NCBI RefSeq assembly: GCF_963666015.1
Contig: NZ_OY762555.1
Span: forward strand, 186,001-250,000
DNA from: an uncultured Sphaerochaeta sp.
GTDB taxonomy: Bacteria > Spirochaetota > Spirochaetia > Sphaerochaetales > Sphaerochaetaceae
Length of the DNA: 64,000 nucleotides
Direction: 5' to 3'
The first letter of the stretch is position 1. Each line of letters starts with the position of its first letter. The notes under the pieces are model-generated. The model saw nothing but the letters and a program-made list of their open reading frames with translations, did no database searches and was not told where the DNA came from. This document shows, in pieces, positions 9,618 through 19,870 of the stretch. The position numbers and the translations under genes are program-made.

Positions 9618-9997
9618 TGCTATGCCTTTTTCGGATTGCACTCTTATCTAGTGGTACAGCATGCAAGGAAGAGAAGTGTGTGCAATTCAATTAACAGGAG
9701 AATCAAATCAGCATTATAGTATAGTGTACAAATGACCATAAACATAGGGTTGAACCATCCAACTGCATTAAAATACAAGGAACTCAAGGAAGAGAGATTT
9801 CAATACTGAGCGTGGATCACTACACTATTTGTACCGATAATGCATACGGCAACTACCTCTCTGCACAATCACCAATGTAAGGTATACGTATTGAATATCT
9901 ATCAAACATGTCGACAAAAATACTTTACTGTAGTAAATTCACCCTGTATAGTTTTCTACATAGATGCTGTGGGTTACTAATGAGATGAACGACATGA
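9618..9997. other. Divergent intergenic region upstream of the CheB-CheR fusion
   Basis: About 380 AT-rich bases with no credible gene. On the minus strand a TATAAT (complement of about 9715-9720) could serve the outer-membrane protein gene, but its -35 is poor. I find no clear promoter for the plus-strand signalling operon. Confidence 0.4.
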
Positions 9998-12900
9998 ATG
10001 AGAAAAAGTATGAAGCAAACGCACGTCTCAAAGCATATGGAACAGATTGCCCCAAAGTATTTTGTCGGTATCGGTGCGTCGGCTGGGGGACTTGAAGCGC
10101 TCCAGGAATTCTTTAAGAACCTGCCTGATGACATAGATGCTTCATATATCGTCATCCAACATCTTGCTCCAGACTACAAGAGCATGATGGATGAGCTCCT
10201 GTCTCGTTTTACTGATCTTCCCATTGAGAAAATAAAGAATGGGCAGACCATTGTCCCAAGAACAATTTATCTTATACCTCCTGCTCATAATCTGACCATT
10301 TATCATGGGCAGCTCTATCTTGATAAGCAAACCTCGGAGCGGGGATTCAATCTTCCAGTGGACATATTTTTTAGAAGTCTGGCCACTGACCAAGAAAAGC
10401 AAGCTATTGCTGTTGTTTTGAGTGGCACTGGAAGTGATGGGACAATGGGGGTGAAAGCTATCAAGGAGATGGGCGGAATGGTGTTGGCCCAAGCAACAGA
10501 ATCTGCCAAGTTTGACGGGATGCCTCGTAATACCATCGATACAGGTCTCGTCGATTACATCCTCCCTCCGGCAAAGATGGGAGAAGCAATACAGGCTTAT
10601 ATCAATCATCCTCTCTCTTTTCCCAACCCCAGCTCCACTGATTCAATTACAGCAATGAATATTGATGCAATGGCCAAGATTCTCTTGATCCTCCGAGAAA
10701 CCAGTGGTATCGACTTCTCCTTCTACAAGGAGAACACCATTGCCCGACGCATTGAGCGTAGAGTGAGCATCAAGCATTACAATACCATTAATGAGTACCT
10801 GTCTTTCTTGGTTGAATCAGATGAGGAAAAGGAAATTCTCTACAAGGAGTTGCTCATAGGCGTAACTCGCTTCTTTAGAGATGGGGATGCCTTCGCGGCA
10901 CTCAGAGAGAAGGTGCTTCCTCAGATTCTCAAAGAAGGAGCAAGCGTACGTATCTGGTCCACAGGTTGTTCAACGGGAGAGGAAGTGTATTCATTGGCAA
11001 TCGAATGCCTGGAATACATCAAGGAACAGTCAATCAACTGTGAACTAAAAATTTTTGCTACTGACATCGACAAACACGCCTTGGAATTTGCAAGTGCGGG
11101 ATATTACCCGAGCAATATTGCCTCTGATATTGATTCTTCACTACTGAGCAAGTATTTCATCTCCCAACATAATGGATACCTGATCAGTGAGGATGTAAGA
11201 AGACTAGTAGTATTTGCAGTTCATAATGTGCTGAAGGATCCCCCTTTCAGTCGTATTGACCTCATCTGCTGCCGCAATCTGTTCATCTACTTTAAAAGTG
11301 ACATCCAGCAGCAGGTGCTCTCCATGTTTTTCTATTCCTTGGTGAGAGATGGATATTTATTCATGGGCAGTAGTGAGTCGATTGGAGAAATGAGTGAGGC
11401 TTTCAAAAGTGTTGATTTGAAGTGGAAACTTTACCGAAAGGAACCTTCCTTCAATCCAAAGCTTGTAGGGAGTGTTATGTCCCTGGAGCCTTCAGTCATG
11501 GATATCTCAGCAAACAGAACAGCGCCCCATGTGCTGGTAAAGGGCAGGGTCTTTGAGCGACTTCTGGAGAACACACTTTCAGCAGTACTTCCACCATCGG
11601 TCATTGTTGATGAAAACGACAACATCGTTCATATCGTCAACAACATGAATAGTTTCATGGAGATACGACCAGGAAGATTTTCTCAGAATTTACTTTCAAA
11701 TCTTCCGACTGACCTCTCTCTGTTTGTGAATAATATCCTACGCCGACTGAAGGATGGTGACCGGGAGGTGGCGTTTGAGAACATTACGGGAATCCAGAGA
11801 TTTATTGATAAGCGAGTAAGTATTGTTGGTCGCGTGATCAAGCTGGAGAACAGAAGATTTTATCAACTCAGTTTTGAGACAAAAGAAGAAATAGCTTACG
11901 ATGGGGACGCTGAAAGTACCAGTGTCGAGATCGAACACCAGGTGGGTAAGCGAATCGTGGAGTTGGAGAATAGCCTACAGTTGACTAAGGAAAACCTCCA
12001 GGCAACGGTGGAGGAGCTTGAGACCAGCAATGAGGAGCTCCAGTCCTCGAATGAGGAGCTTATTGCTTCCAATGAGGAGCTCCAGAGTACCAATGAGGAA
12101 TTACAAGCTGTAAATGAAGAGCTCTATTCGGTAAATGCCGAGTATCAGCAAAAAATTGATGAATTGATCAAGACAACAAATGATCTTGACAACTTGATCA
12201 AGAATTCGGAGATTGGTGCTTTATATCTCGACAGGGATCTCTGCATCCGTAGGTTTACCCCTTCCATACACAACGTTGCCAATATTATTCCAAGCGATAT
12301 CGGCAGGCCTATTGCTCACGTGTCTTTCAAGAACAATTCGAAGGAATTGATGCAGGATATCCAGCGTGTCATTGAGACACTGCAGCATATTGAACGAGAA
12401 ATTGAGGACACAGAGGGGCAGTACTGGTTGGTGAGAATCAGACCTTATAGGACAAGCTTCAATGCCGTAGATGGCATTATCATGATTTTTGTAGATATAA
12501 CCAAATTCAAAGATCAGGAGAAGAAAACCCAGTTGACACTGGAGAGAATGGAAGCAGGGATGAGGATCGGAGAGATGGCTTGGTGGCTTTGGGACATCCC
12601 CAAGAACGCCTTCATCTATGACACGATGCTCATAGAGATGTTGCTTCTCAAAAATCGGGACCAGCCTTACGATTTCGAATCCTTCTTGGAATTGGTGCAC
12701 CCCTCAGACCGCACACGGCTCAGTGAAGCCTTCACGGACTTGCGGCATAGTCGTCGAAAGAGTTTGGAGATGACCATCAGAATCCGTAGATCAGATGGCG
12801 TCTATCTCTCGTTCTCTTGCAATGCAGGCACAAAAGAGGAGCAAGGCCAACGCTCTCCTACGAATCTTTTTGGTACCTTGACCAACATTTCCAAGATTCT

Positions 12901-13276
12901 AAAACTTGAATCAGCATTGATGGATAGTACAGAGAATTTTGATTCGCTTGCTGCGTGGAACCCCCAACCACATGTTCTTGTGGATCAGCAGGGGGCTGTG
13001 CAGTTCATAAGTGAAGATGCCGCGAAGTTCTGGAACAGGTCATCACAACATTTCCTCGAAAAACAATTTGATTCTTTCTTTATTCTGGATTCAGAGAAGG
13101 CAGATATTGGTCCCTTCGCATTGTTGCAAAAGGAAAAGAAGCCTTGCGTTGGTGCATTCCCAATACTGCCTCATGCGGATCATGCTCCTGTGCTTATTCG
13201 GGTTCAAGGTTTCCTATCTGGCTCGCACAGCAAGCAGAACGGTAACCTTTTCATCATCCATGGCTATGAGGATTGA
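9998..13276 (+). CDS. CheB-CheR-PAS chemotaxis-type fusion protein
   Basis: A 1092-residue cytosolic fusion. Residues about 18-210 are a CheB methylesterase domain with the triad Ser28 (GASAGG), His55 ([10 protein letters not shown]) and Asp147 (GTGSDGTMG). No receiver domain precedes it. Residues about 225-490 are a CheR methyltransferase, with [10 protein letters not shown] for AdoMet binding and [10 protein letters not shown] heptad coiled coil of repeated SNEEL units spans about 650-730, and PAS-like domains follow to the end. The family normally continues into a histidine kinase; none is present here. Six bases separate it from a GGDEF/HD-GYP gene, so it may feed methylation or esterase chemistry into cyclic-di-GMP signalling. 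That link is inference. Confidence 0.9.
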   Translation: MRKSMKQTHVSKHMEQIAPKYFVGIGASAGGLEALQEFFKNLPDDIDASYIVIQHLAPDYKSMMDELLSRFTDLPIEKIKNGQTIVPRTIYLIPPAHNLTIYHGQLYLDKQTSERGFNLPVDIFFRSLATDQEKQAIAVVLSGTGSDGTMGVKAIKEMGGMVLAQATESAKFDGMPRNTIDTGLVDYILPPAKMGEAIQAYINHPLSFPNPSSTDSITAMNIDAMAKILLILRETSGIDFSFYKENTIARRIERRVSIKHYNTINEYLSFLVESDEEKEILYKELLIGVTRFFRDGDAFAALREKVLPQILKEGASVRIWSTGCSTGEEVYSLAIECLEYIKEQSINCELKIFATDIDKHALEFASAGYYPSNIASDIDSSLLSKYFISQHNGYLISEDVRRLVVFAVHNVLKDPPFSRIDLICCRNLFIYFKSDIQQQVLSMFFYSLVRDGYLFMGSSESIGEMSEAFKSVDLKWKLYRKEPSFNPKLVGSVMSLEPSVMDISANRTAPHVLVKGRVFERLLENTLSAVLPPSVIVDENDNIVHIVNNMNSFMEIRPGRFSQNLLSNLPTDLSLFVNNILRRLKDGDREVAFENITGIQRFIDKRVSIVGRVIKLENRRFYQLSFETKEEIAYDGDAESTSVEIEHQVGKRIVELENSLQLTKENLQATVEELETSNEELQSSNEELIASNEELQSTNEELQAVNEELYSVNAEYQQKIDELIKTTNDLDNLIKNSEIGALYLDRDLCIRRFTPSIHNVANIIPSDIGRPIAHVSFKNNSKELMQDIQRVIETLQHIEREIEDTEGQYWLVRIRPYRTSFNAVDGIIMIFVDITKFKDQEKKTQLTLERMEAGMRIGEMAWWLWDIPKNAFIYDTMLIEMLLLKNRDQPYDFESFLELVHPSDRTRLSEAFTDLRHSRRKSLEMTIRIRRSDGVYLSFSCNAGTKEEQGQRSPTNLFGTLTNISKILKLESALMDSTENFDSLAAWNPQPHVLVDQQGAVQFISEDAAKFWNRSSQHFLEKQFDSFFILDSEKADIGPFALLQKEKKPCVGAFPILPHADHAPVLIRVQGFLSGSHSKQNGNLFIIHGYED

Positions 13277-13282
13277 CAATCG

Positions 13283-14800
13283 ATGAGCAATTCTATTGAC
13301 CAACTTGAGCAGAAGCTGAAAGCAGTGCTTGAAGGTGAGCCTTTCTCTTCAGCGATGTTTGATGGGAAAACAGCCAAGGAGTTGTTGCTTGAGCTTTCAG
13401 TGTATCATCAGGAGCTGGAGTTCCAGAATGATGAGCTCAGACGAGTACAATTGGACTTGGAAGAGGCGAAGGAGTTCTATACAGACTTGTTTGAACATGC
13501 CCCTGTAAATTATGTATTGTATGACCAAGATCTACTGATACAACGGGCAAACAAATCTTGTAGGGAGACCCTTATTGTTGGTACCGGGAAGCTAGAGGGA
13601 CAAAAAATGTTCCAATTCATTCATCCCGATTCCCAGGACGCTTTCTACCTTCATCTTAAAGCAGTTGAGAACAAAGCGGAGGGAGAGAGCTGTTCTCTGG
13701 ATCTTGTTAGGACCAACCAGAAACCACTTCGGGTCAAGATGCAGAGTAATCGGGTTACCCTTGCAAACAAGACGATGATCCGTTCTGCTTTCATAGATAT
13801 AAGCAGGGAGCATGAGCAACAGCGAAAGATTGAGTACCTAACATTTCGCGATATTCTTACCGGGCTGTATAACCGGACCTACTTTGAGCACGTCCATGAC
13901 TGGTATGCCTCCCCAGATTCATTGCCACTTGGAATAATTGTCAGTGATATGAATGCTCTTAAACTCGTAAATGATACCTTTGGACATGAAATGGGTGATG
14001 CCCTGTTGGTTGCATTGGCCAAAGTACTTCAACAGCATTGCCCCGCTGATGGATTAGTGTTCCGCATCGGTGGTGACGAGTTCCTGTATCTTCTGCCCCA
14101 CATAACCAGTGAGAAACTTTTGTCCATCATCAAGCAGATTGAACAGCAGTGCAACGCAATCAAGGTAGGATCGATTCAACTCTCTGCTAGCTTTGGTCAT
14201 GCTCTGCGAGATTCGGTGGAGGCCAGTCTTGAATCGGTAGTGCGGCATGCAGAAGATCTGATGTATCAAAACAAGTTGTTCGCAAGCAAGACTGTTCGGC
14301 AATCATTGGTCTATTCCTTGATTGATTCGCTTTTTGCTCAGCATGAGGAGCAACGGCAGTTTGCAAATCTTTCCAGAAATATCGCGAAACAGATGGCATC
14401 TTGCCTGAATCTCTCGGCAAAACAGAGGGAGGATCTTGTGCTTAGCGCCTATGTCCATGATATTGGAAAATTGCTTTCTGTATCGGATGAGGTAATTGAG
14501 GAGCACTCCAGAAGACATCCTGAGAAAGGTTACAGGGTGCTTTGTTCTCTTGATGATCAGCATGTGGTTGCTGAGACAGTCTTGTATCATCACGAACGAT
14601 GGGATGGTGGTGGTTTTCCATTGGGCTTGAAAGGAGAGTCTATCCCCTTACTTACACGAATTCTCACACTTGTTGATGTCATTGCATGGTATATCGCTAG
14701 CAACCCAAAAGATGAGGTGAAGACCTATATTCAATCATTATCAGGTTCAGTACTTGATCCTCACCTGGTTGGGGTAGTGATCGAAGCAGAGTGTATATGA
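13283..14800 (+). CDS. PAS-GGDEF-HD-GYP protein with degenerate HD-GYP domain
   Basis: A 505-residue soluble protein. It has an N-terminal helical region, a PAS domain about residues 65-175, GGDEF about 190-330 and an HD-GYP-like domain about 340-505. The GGDEF signature is intact near residue 263, so diguanylate cyclase activity is plausible. The RxxD inhibitory site is not visible. In the HD-GYP part, VHDIGK and HHERWDGGGFP are kept. The first ligand region, normally EHSxRV, reads QFANLS, and GYP is GYR, so phosphodiesterase activity is doubtful. The gene sits between the CheB-CheR fusion and a second GGDEF/HD-GYP gene, which it overlaps by four bases (ATGA). Confidence 0.88.
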   Translation: MSNSIDQLEQKLKAVLEGEPFSSAMFDGKTAKELLLELSVYHQELEFQNDELRRVQLDLEEAKEFYTDLFEHAPVNYVLYDQDLLIQRANKSCRETLIVGTGKLEGQKMFQFIHPDSQDAFYLHLKAVENKAEGESCSLDLVRTNQKPLRVKMQSNRVTLANKTMIRSAFIDISREHEQQRKIEYLTFRDILTGLYNRTYFEHVHDWYASPDSLPLGIIVSDMNALKLVNDTFGHEMGDALLVALAKVLQQHCPADGLVFRIGGDEFLYLLPHITSEKLLSIIKQIEQQCNAIKVGSIQLSASFGHALRDSVEASLESVVRHAEDLMYQNKLFASKTVRQSLVYSLIDSLFAQHEEQRQFANLSRNIAKQMASCLNLSAKQREDLVLSAYVHDIGKLLSVSDEVIEEHSRRHPEKGYRVLCSLDDQHVVAETVLYHHERWDGGGFPLGLKGESIPLLTRILTLVDVIAWYIASNPKDEVKTYIQSLSGSVLDPHLVGVVIEAECI

Positions 14801-16899
14801 GTAAAAAGAGACTGGAATTAAGACCTAATGTATTTATCGTTGTGGTTGCACTTCTGTTTGTACTGTTGGGTACGTTCTATCTTCGTGCTCGTTGGATCGA
14901 ATATAAGGGTGAGGCCGAAAAGCAAGCAAAGATACAGGCATCTTCCATTGCAGCTACGCTAAATGGGGAACGATTGGTTACCTTGTTTGATCAAAATGAA
15001 ATCCCTTCTGCAGCGGAATTTGAAAGATTTCATACTCGATTGCTCCGAGCAGCTCGTGTAAATTCACAAATGCACTACATTGTTTTCTATATAGAGCAAA
15101 AAGATGGCATATCCGTTCTCGTCGATTCTCGGCAACACCATGATGGGAGCTCCCTCTCTTATCCAGACCTAAATGCAGAATTCAACCCGGTTTTTCATGA
15201 GGCATTGGATACAAAGAGCACGTTGCTTTCCTCTGTCGTAGAAGGGGGAGCAGCGTATACACTCATACTTTCCCCAATGCTCAATCTGGAAACTGATGAG
15301 GTGTTTGGTGGCTTGGCATTTGCAATGGATACTGATGAGTTGTATCAGTCGGCAAGAATCAACATTATCCGGCAATTTTTAATACTATTTGCTACCTGGC
15401 TGTTCATGATCGCATCATCCATTCTCTTCAGTCAGTATTTAAAAAGCCTCAAAATGAGAAAAGCGCTGGAGAAGACCAATCACCAATTGCTCGAGACTGA
15501 TAAGGAGATGAAATTATTGGTCGATCAGATGCCCCAAGCGCTTGGTTTGCATGAGATTGTATGCAATGAGCAAGGCAAACCTATAGACTATGTATTCCTG
15601 AAGGTCAATCCAGTATTTACTCAGTTTACCGGACTTACAGAGGCTCAGTTGGTTGGGAAAAGAATATTGGAAGCAATCCCCCAAACGGAACATTTCTGGA
15701 TTGAGGAGTATGGTGAAGTAGCCATAAACGGCAGGCCGAAGGTCATTGAGCGATACGCAAAAAATTTCGACAAATGGTTTTTGGTCCATGTGTATAGTCC
15801 CAAAAAAGGACAGTTTATTACCATTTTTGAGGATATCTCTGAAAGAAGAGAACGGGAACGTGAACTCGAGTTTCTTAATTACCATGACACCTATACCAAG
15901 ATGTTCAACAGGAATGCCTTTGTCTTGCAGTTCTCAGAGTATGATACGCGAAGGATGTATCCCCTGGCGGTCTTGTTGTTTGATATCAATGGGTTGAAGG
16001 TAGTCAATGATACCTATGGATTTGAGATAGGGGATCTCTTGATCTGGCAACTAGCAGAAAGCATCAGGGAGGCTTGTTCAGATAATGCATGGGTTTCCGC
16101 CCGTCTTGGCGGTGATGAATTTGGGATTTTAGTTCCCTATGCAATTCCAGCAGCGATTGAATCGTTGCTTTCGCAGATACAAGAGAACTACAACAGAAGG
16201 AATGTTGGCAATCGTTACAGTAATATTTCCTTTGGTTATGCAATGAAGGAAGAACAGGGTATCGGCTTTGAGACTGTGCTCAAAGAGGCTGAGGATGATT
16301 TATTCCAGCATAAACTGGTAGAACACACGACCAGTAGACAACAGACGATTGAGGTCCTGCTCCAGACTCTGTTCAGCAAGAGTTCAAGAGAGAAAGAGCA
16401 CAGTAGTCGGGTTTCTGCTTTGTGCATGCTTATTGCCAAGGAGCTTGGTTTTTCAGATGAAAAGATTGAATTGATAAAAGTGGCTGGTATTATGCACGAT
16501 ATAGGAAAGATTGCCATTGATGACAGTGTGCTTAACAAGGAAGGTAAGCTCGATCAGAATGAGTGGGCACAGATGAAACGACATCCTGAAATCGGGTTTC
16601 ATCTACTAAGTTCGGTCTCACGATACGCGGAATTTGCAAAGGATATTCTTGCACATCATGAGAGATGGGACGGTAAAGGATATCCAAGGGGGTTGCAGCA
16701 AGAGGCAATACCGTTCACTGCGCGAATTATCTCAGTTGCTGATGCCTATGACGCTATGACCTATCATAGGCCTTATCGTGATCCGATCACCCACCAGCAA
16801 GCAATGGAAGAGCTGGCGCGTTGCAGTGGCTCACAATTCGATCCCAGGGTGGTAGAAGCATTCTTCTCCATCAGTACGGAAACTGTTACAGCTCCTTGA
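14797..16899 (+). CDS. Membrane-bound PAS-GGDEF-HD-GYP cyclic-di-GMP enzyme
   Basis: Start set at the ATG at 14797, overlapping the previous stop as ATGA; the GTG two codons earlier is less likely. The 700-residue product has transmembrane segments near residues 10-28 and 190-212 with a periplasmic sensing loop between them. A PAS domain, a GGDEF domain (LGGDEFGIL) and a full HD-GYP domain follow. The HD-GYP ligands are all present: KEHSSRV, MHDIGK, HPEIGFHLL, HHERWDGKGYP and VADAYDAMT. It could both make and degrade cyclic-di-GMP in response to an external signal. The third gene of the signalling operon. Confidence 0.9.
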   Translation: MSKKRLELRPNVFIVVVALLFVLLGTFYLRARWIEYKGEAEKQAKIQASSIAATLNGERLVTLFDQNEIPSAAEFERFHTRLLRAARVNSQMHYIVFYIEQKDGISVLVDSRQHHDGSSLSYPDLNAEFNPVFHEALDTKSTLLSSVVEGGAAYTLILSPMLNLETDEVFGGLAFAMDTDELYQSARINIIRQFLILFATWLFMIASSILFSQYLKSLKMRKALEKTNHQLLETDKEMKLLVDQMPQALGLHEIVCNEQGKPIDYVFLKVNPVFTQFTGLTEAQLVGKRILEAIPQTEHFWIEEYGEVAINGRPKVIERYAKNFDKWFLVHVYSPKKGQFITIFEDISERRERERELEFLNYHDTYTKMFNRNAFVLQFSEYDTRRMYPLAVLLFDINGLKVVNDTYGFEIGDLLIWQLAESIREACSDNAWVSARLGGDEFGILVPYAIPAAIESLLSQIQENYNRRNVGNRYSNISFGYAMKEEQGIGFETVLKEAEDDLFQHKLVEHTTSRQQTIEVLLQTLFSKSSREKEHSSRVSALCMLIAKELGFSDEKIELIKVAGIMHDIGKIAIDDSVLNKEGKLDQNEWAQMKRHPEIGFHLLSSVSRYAEFAKDILAHHERWDGKGYPRGLQQEAIPFTARIISVADAYDAMTYHRPYRDPITHQQAMEELARCSGSQFDPRVVEAFFSISTETVTAP

Positions 16900-17187
16900 A
16901 AGAGATGAGCTGCAGCTGATTCTGGGGTAATACGGGAACTGGGAAAGAGGGTTTGATAGAACCCACCAATCACGAAGGGTAAAAAAAGTGATCAACAAGA
17001 AATTGAGGCAATTCCACGCATCATATTGATTCATCGCGTTGCATGTACTGCAGCACTGCAAGCCTCATTGTACAACTTAGACACTATGAAGTGACCTCGC
17101 AGTTTGCAAATCGTGGATTCACCTTGCATACTGGGAATAAGAACAACTTAAACCGTATGCGGCTACCGCATGCAAATGAAGGTCACC

Positions 17188-17712
17188 ATGAATACTGTAA
17201 TCAAGATTGGTATCGATGTCCACAAGGACAGCTACTCGCTGAGCGCTTTTACTTTCAACAATCAGCAGTGCTTCGGTCAGACACGAATTTCCAGCAAGAG
17301 TTCACTTGTCATCAAGTACGTCAATCGGATGAAGAAAGAGCATCAGGATACACAGGTTGTCTGCGGGTATGAGGCGCGTCCCACCGGGATCTGGAAAAGG
17401 CCGGCATTCCCTGTGCCATCATGGCACCGACCACGATGCCGAAGGCATCTGGGAACAGGGTAAAGAATGATCGTCTTGATTCACAGGACATAGCGAAGCA
17501 ATATCTACGGCAAGAAGTCAAAACGATTTCTTGCCCGGCAGAAGGGAAATGATCCAGATCTCATTGCCTACGCAGACCGTGCTAACAGGAGATTGCACAA
17601 GACCTATGATAGGCTAACTGCAAAGGGGGTCCACCACAATAAGGCCACAGTTGCCGTAGCCCGTGAGATTGCCTGTTTTGTGTGGGGGATGATGAACGAC
17701 AGAATCGATTGA
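17188..17712 (+). pseudogene. IS110-family transposase relic
   Basis: Three pieces of a DEDD transposase lie in successive frames. The N-terminus from ATG 17188 reads IKIGIDVHKDSYSLSAF, the first RuvC-like Asp region of IS110 enzymes, and continues to about 17395. A frameshift then gives EKAGIPCAIMAPTTM and RVKNDRLDSQDIAK up to a stop near 17552. A third frame gives the C-terminal RRLHKTYDRL and KATVAVAREIACFVWGMM, ending at TGA 17712. At roughly 170 codons, against about 400 for an intact enzyme, a large central part is missing. The element is inactive. A small inverted repeat (ATGCGG cta CCGCAT, 17157-17171) lies just upstream, where some IS110 elements encode their guide RNA. Confidence 0.85.
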
Positions 17713-17916
17713 GCTGGAAGAAGTAACGTACTGGGTTATTGTTGAGAGGGGTTGATAGACAGGACAATCGGGCAACGATCCTGCTATCTTCGATGAATCT
17801 ATGTTGACACCCTTGTGATGGTGATTCACGTTCTTAGACAGAAAGAGCTGTAGGCGGACCATTGGCCTGTGGTATCCAATCCACGTATATCAGAATGGTC
17901 AGATGCCGAACACTGA

Positions 17917-18300
17917 TATCCTGTCAATCGTCCCCTTTTCTGTTCTATAAAAGGAGATACAAAAACGATAAAATATTCAAAAACTTTCCTTGAAAAAGGT
18001 CATATCAGATTCAAGATCAGTGAATCCTTGAGTTTAGAGACTGGTCTTGGGTATGGATTAACCGGAACCGGTGATTCCGTTTCAAGTGATGACATTCAAG
18101 TTTTCTATGTATCAAAAATTGAGACAAAGGTAGGTGGTCTCGTTGCAATAGCTGATACCTTGCTTTTCGGAACCGGATTAAAGCTGAAATATCCTCTACA
18201 TGTCACTGACCAGAAAACAACCGATAGTGGTACGTCATTCAACACAATATCCATTGACAATGGGTTCAGTATTGGCGGGTATCCAGGACTCTCGTTGTAG
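17917..18300 (+). pseudogene. Headless outer-membrane protein remnant
   Basis: An open frame from 17917 to TAG 18298-18300 has no ATG/GTG/TTG near its start and no signal peptide. The translated part (SLETGLGYGLTGTG, GTGLKLKYPLHV) is strand-turn-strand like a small outer-membrane barrel. After the TAG the same frame continues as YECN and then stops, which suggests an amber mutation close to the natural end. It lies directly behind the IS110 relic, so the 5' part was probably lost through that insertion. A terminator-like hairpin follows. Non-functional in my view. Confidence 0.55.
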
Positions 18301-18330
18301 TACGAGTGTAACTGATAGCTAATGTATAGT

Positions 18331-18358
18331 GGGGGAGTTTTACAGATCTCCCTCTTGT
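18331..18358 (+). terminator. Terminator-like hairpin after the outer-membrane protein remnant
   Basis: Arms GGGGGAG (18331-18337) and CTCCCTC (18348-18354), with one G-U pair, are followed by TTGTT. Confidence 0.5.
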
Positions 18359-18538
18359 TAGTATACACATGTCATTCAAGAATTTGAGTAGTTGGTGTTG
18401 AATGGGTACTTTAGGTGAGCTGAGTATGTAATACGTAAGTACCAGCGATTGGCAGAGAGAGCATGCTATCCCCAAACAACAGTTGTATGAACAAATATAT
18501 GTATTATAAAAAAAGACTTGCATAAAACATAGCAAACG

Positions 18539-18560
18539 TTATATATCAAAAGATATATAA
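18539..18560 (+). promoter_or_regulatory. Palindromic operator in front of the tetR-CPBP operon
   Basis: Nine-base arms TTATATATC (18539-18547) and GATATATAA (18552-18560) are perfectly complementary around AAAA. A candidate -35, TTGCAT, lies at 18518-18523, so the palindrome covers the expected -10 region. AAGGAG of the tetR gene begins directly at its edge. Autoregulation by the TetR protein is the simplest reading. Confidence 0.6.
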
Positions 18561-18570
18561 AGGAGTGCTT

Positions 18571-19152
18571 ATGCCACCAAAAGTAAGAATCACAGAACAA
18601 GCTATTGTGGATGCTGCAATCCAGATTATTCGTGAAAAAGGAGAAGGGGCTCTTAATGCACGAGCTGTCGCCAAGGCACTTGGATGTTCCGTACAGCCGG
18701 TATTTCATAACTTCCCCTCGATGGAGCATCTCAGAGAGGCTGTGTATCAAAAGGTTGATTCCCTTTTCGAGGAGCAGTTGCTCCAAGGCTTGGGAAAAAA
18801 CGCGATACCCTTTCTTGGAATGGGGCACTCATACATCGATTTCGCCAGGAGAGAGAAACACCTGTTCAGGTTGTTGTTCATGTCGGATGGATTTCGAGGA
18901 AAACAAGTCATTGACCTGGCAGCAGATGATGCAAATAAACCGATCATACGCATTATCTCCCAAATGACGCAACTCACAGAGAAACAATCAGAACAAATAT
19001 TCCTGGGTATTTGGCTCATGGTGCATGGTATTGCCTCAATGCTGGCCACCAATGAGTGCAGTCTGGAAGATGCACAGATTTCACAGCTTCTAAAGCATAC
19101 GTTTACAGGTTTGAAAAATGAATACGGTAAAGAAGGAACAGGAAATGAATGA
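18571..19152 (+). CDS. TetR-family transcriptional regulator
   Basis: ATG at 18571 with AAGGAG five bases upstream; the GTG two codons earlier is less likely. The 193-residue product has a TetR helix-turn-helix in the first 50 residues (ITEQAIVDAAIQII, ARAVAKALGCSVQPVFHNF) followed by a helical ligand-binding part typical of the TetR_C/WHG group. It probably represses its own transcript through the palindrome just upstream. The next gene, a CPBP membrane protease, overlaps its end by eight bases. Confidence 0.88.
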   Translation: MPPKVRITEQAIVDAAIQIIREKGEGALNARAVAKALGCSVQPVFHNFPSMEHLREAVYQKVDSLFEEQLLQGLGKNAIPFLGMGHSYIDFARREKHLFRLLFMSDGFRGKQVIDLAADDANKPIIRIISQMTQLTEKQSEQIFLGIWLMVHGIASMLATNECSLEDAQISQLLKHTFTGLKNEYGKEGTGNE

Positions 19153-19864
19153 AGGTAAAGACAAAACGGTAGTACGACGCGCACTTCTCTGGATATTGGT
19201 CTACATTGTATTAGTGAATATCGGGGATGAGCTTGGGAGGCAAACAGGTATGGGAAGTCTCATCACTGCATTGATACTACTCTGTTTTTCGGGAGTGCTA
19301 CTGAAAACCCATCGGCTGCAAGACCTCTTGCTGCGATTGCCAGAGCGAAATGTCTACGCAAGTGTATGGTATTTTATACCACTCCTGATACTTGCACTCA
19401 TCCAGTGGCTTGTAGGCCTGGAAGCTACCTTGGGTTTTTCGGATATCCTGGTTGCTGCCTTATTGATGATTGCAGTAGGGTTTATTGAGGAAGTGCTCTT
19501 TCGTGGATTGCTTTTTCTGGCAATAGAAAAACATGCAAACACAAAGCGGGCTATCATCATAAGTGGTGTTACCTTTGGTTTTGGCCATATTGTAAACTTA
19601 CTGAGGGGCTACAGCAGTACTGAACTACTCTCCCAGATAGCAGTAGCAATAGCTGTAGGAATACTGCTTGCTCTTCTCGTGGCAAAGACACGAAGCATTA
19701 TTCCTGGTGCAATTTTCCATGCCCTGTTCAATTTCAGTGGAACGGTGACCAACCAGGAAGCAGAATTGCAAGCAATGCTGCTCGTCCTCATCCTTGTTAT
19801 TTCTGTTCTCTACTGTATTATTATCAGCCGTAAATCATCAAAGGGCGTGGTAGTGGCTGGCTGA
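19145..19864 (+). CDS. CPBP-family intramembrane metalloprotease
   Basis: Start set at ATG 19145, which has AAGGA seven bases upstream and overlaps the tetR stop; ATG 19118 is an alternative. The 239-residue product is very hydrophobic, with six to eight membrane segments. The CPBP (Abi/CAAX protease) signatures are present: EEVLFRG, FGFGHIVN and HALFN, carrying the glutamates and histidines of the active site. Bacterial members act in processing of small peptides or in bacteriocin self-protection; which applies here is unknown. Coupling to a TetR regulator suggests inducible expression. Confidence 0.85.
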   Translation: MNEGKDKTVVRRALLWILVYIVLVNIGDELGRQTGMGSLITALILLCFSGVLLKTHRLQDLLLRLPERNVYASVWYFIPLLILALIQWLVGLEATLGFSDILVAALLMIAVGFIEEVLFRGLLFLAIEKHANTKRAIIISGVTFGFGHIVNLLRGYSSTELLSQIAVAIAVGILLALLVAKTRSIIPGAIFHALFNFSGTVTNQEAELQAMLLVLILVISVLYCIIISRKSSKGVVVAG

Positions 19865-19870
19865 AAAGAT

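Noticed and set aside
11985..12140. Repeated GAGGAGCT/AATGAGGA units resembling a DNA repeat or CRISPR-like array
   Set aside because: They encode the SNEEL heptad coiled coil of the CheB-CheR-PAS protein. There are no spacers, and spacing follows codons.
17170..17463. Intact small gene over the IS110 N-terminus
   Set aside because: The continuation in other frames matches the rest of an IS110 transposase, so it is a frameshifted relic.
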